A stretch of DNA of 64,000 bases from Micromonospora siamensis. Lineage in GTDB: Bacteria > Actinomycetota > Actinomycetes > Mycobacteriales > Micromonosporaceae. Below the pieces are notes generated by a model. It saw only the letters and a list, made by a program, of their open reading frames with translations. It had not been told where the DNA came from and did no database searches. The DNA is taken from NCBI RefSeq assembly GCF_900090305.1, contig NZ_LT607751.1:6076001-6140000 (forward strand). Reading direction: 5' to 3'. The translations under genes were made by a program, and so were the position numbers. This document shows, in pieces, positions 63,310 through 64,000 of the stretch. Each line of letters starts with the position of its first letter. The first letter of the stretch is position 1.

Positions 63310-64000
63310 TCAGGCCGCAACCGGCCGCTCCGCGCGGACCGCCCCGGCCTCGGCACGGGCGATCGGCCCGGCGGGCAGCGCCGCGACCACCGCACCGACG
63401 GCGACCGCGGCGCCGGAGAAGACGAACGCCCACGGCACCCCGCCGGTCTGGTCGACGATCAGGCCGGCGATCGCGCCGCCGGCCGCGCTCGCCCCGACCG
63501 ACGTGGTGACCACCCAGGTGTACGCCTCGTTCAGCATGCTGCCCGGGGTGATCCGCCCGACCAGGGTGTTCTCCAGGGTGAGCGCGGGCGCGATGGTCGC
63601 TCCGCCGACGGTCAGCGCGACGCCCAGCAGCAGCGGGTCGGGGATCAGCGCGAAGACGGCGAGGCTGGTGGCGACCGCCGCGAGCAGCCAGGCGAACTGT
63701 CGGGTCATGTTCGGCGCCGGCCGGCGTACGCCGAACCAGAGGCCGCCGATCGCGCTGCCCACGCCCCAGACGGCGAGCAGCACGCCGGCCAGGCTCTCCG
63801 GGTCGCCGGTCGGCTGGCCGGCGGCGAAGGCGGGCACGATCACCCCGGCCGCGCCGAAGGCGACGCCCAGCCCGGCGACGCAGACCAGCAGCGCCGGGAA
63901 GCCGGCCAGGGCGAGCGGCCCGAGCCCTCGGGTGTGGTGCTCCCGGGGGTGCGGTCGCCAGCCCCGCATGACCCGCCCGAGGGCCACCCCGGCGGTGCCG
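63310..64000 (-). CDS. MFS transporter, partial (5' end beyond window)
   Basis: The C-terminal ~230 residues of a transporter. About six transmembrane helices are visible (LGPLALAGFPALLVCVAGLGVAFGAAG; SLAGVLLAVWGVGSAIGGLWFGVRRP; LLLGVALTVGGATIAPALTL; WVVTTSVGASAAGGAIAGLIVD; FVFSGAAVAVGAVVAAL), matching helices 7-12 of MFS proteins with the GxxxGPxxG-like and ALTLEN segments. The reading frame stays open to the window edge, so the start is not here. The substrate is unknown. Confidence 0.8.
   Translation of the reverse strand, partial: GTAGVALGRVMRGWRPHPREHHTRGLGPLALAGFPALLVCVAGLGVAFGAAGVIVPAFAAGQPTGDPESLAGVLLAVWGVGSAIGGLWFGVRRPAPNMTRQFAWLLAAVATSLAVFALIPDPLLLGVALTVGGATIAPALTLENTLVGRITPGSMLNEAYTWVVTTSVGASAAGGAIAGLIVDQTGGVPWAFVFSGAAVAVGAVVAALPAGPIARAEAGAVRAERPVAA

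Overview
The window is chromosomal DNA of a very GC-rich actinobacterium. It carries the contiguous block rpmG-hadAB-secE-nusG-rplKA-rplJL-rpoBC-str-S10-spc-alpha, a zinc-type S14, a TPP-riboswitch thi operon, long Pro/Ala-rich membrane proteins, and many GTG or TTG starts. The gene order and protein style fit Micromonosporaceae (Micromonospora or Salinispora-like). That placement is inference from memory, not a database result. No rRNA genes, insertion sequences, prophage or CRISPR arrays were seen.

Layout. 1-3080: a plus-strand Pro/Ala-rich membrane protein ends tail to tail with the thi operon. 3080-9146 (minus): TPP riboswitch, thiE, thiO, thiS, thiG, a second ThiE/TenI-family gene, thiD and thiC, mostly joined by 4-nt overlaps; this covers both the thiazole and pyrimidine branches of thiamine synthesis. 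9275-16028: accessory genes, namely a DUF559-type nuclease-fold protein, an aldo/keto reductase, a nucleotidyltransferase/ABC-F/RsmC-like methyltransferase group, and a membrane-anchored protein. A palindrome-rich gap lies at 10190-10578.

16092-39510 (minus, read from right to left): str operon (rpsL, rpsG, fusA, tuf), S10 operon (rpsJ to rpsQ), spc operon (rplN to secY, adk, map) and alpha operon (infA, rpmJ, rpsM, rpsK, rpsD, rpoA, rplQ, truA). Genes are joined in small translationally coupled clusters. Nearly every wider junction contains a strong inverted repeat. 39985-41330: two small membrane proteins. 41415-54921: rpoC, rpoB, rplL, rplJ (with an L10-type leader and attenuator), a two-gene ABC transporter, rplA, rplK, nusG and secE. 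A 115-bp composite hairpin separates rpoB from rpoC.

55137-64000: tRNA-Trp, two MaoC/HadAB-like hydratases, rpmG, tRNA-Met, tRNA-Thr, a membrane GAF-GGDEF-EAL protein preceded by a 58-aa secreted peptide, a divergent Rrf2 regulator/NIPSNAP pair around an AT-rich palindrome, tRNA-Tyr, YajQ, a 31-aa membrane microprotein, an ECF sigma factor with an FtsX-like partner, and an MFS transporter cut by the window end.

The core function is translation and transcription: ribosomal proteins, elongation factors, RNA polymerase, NusG, protein export (SecY/SecE), N-terminal processing (Map) and nucleotide supply (Adk). The points most worth a second look are the rpoB-rpoC composite hairpin, a 20-nt element shared by the S10 and str leaders, the secreted peptide next to the c-di-GMP enzyme, the Rrf2/NIPSNAP operator, and the palindromes at 5492-5565 and 10216-10423.
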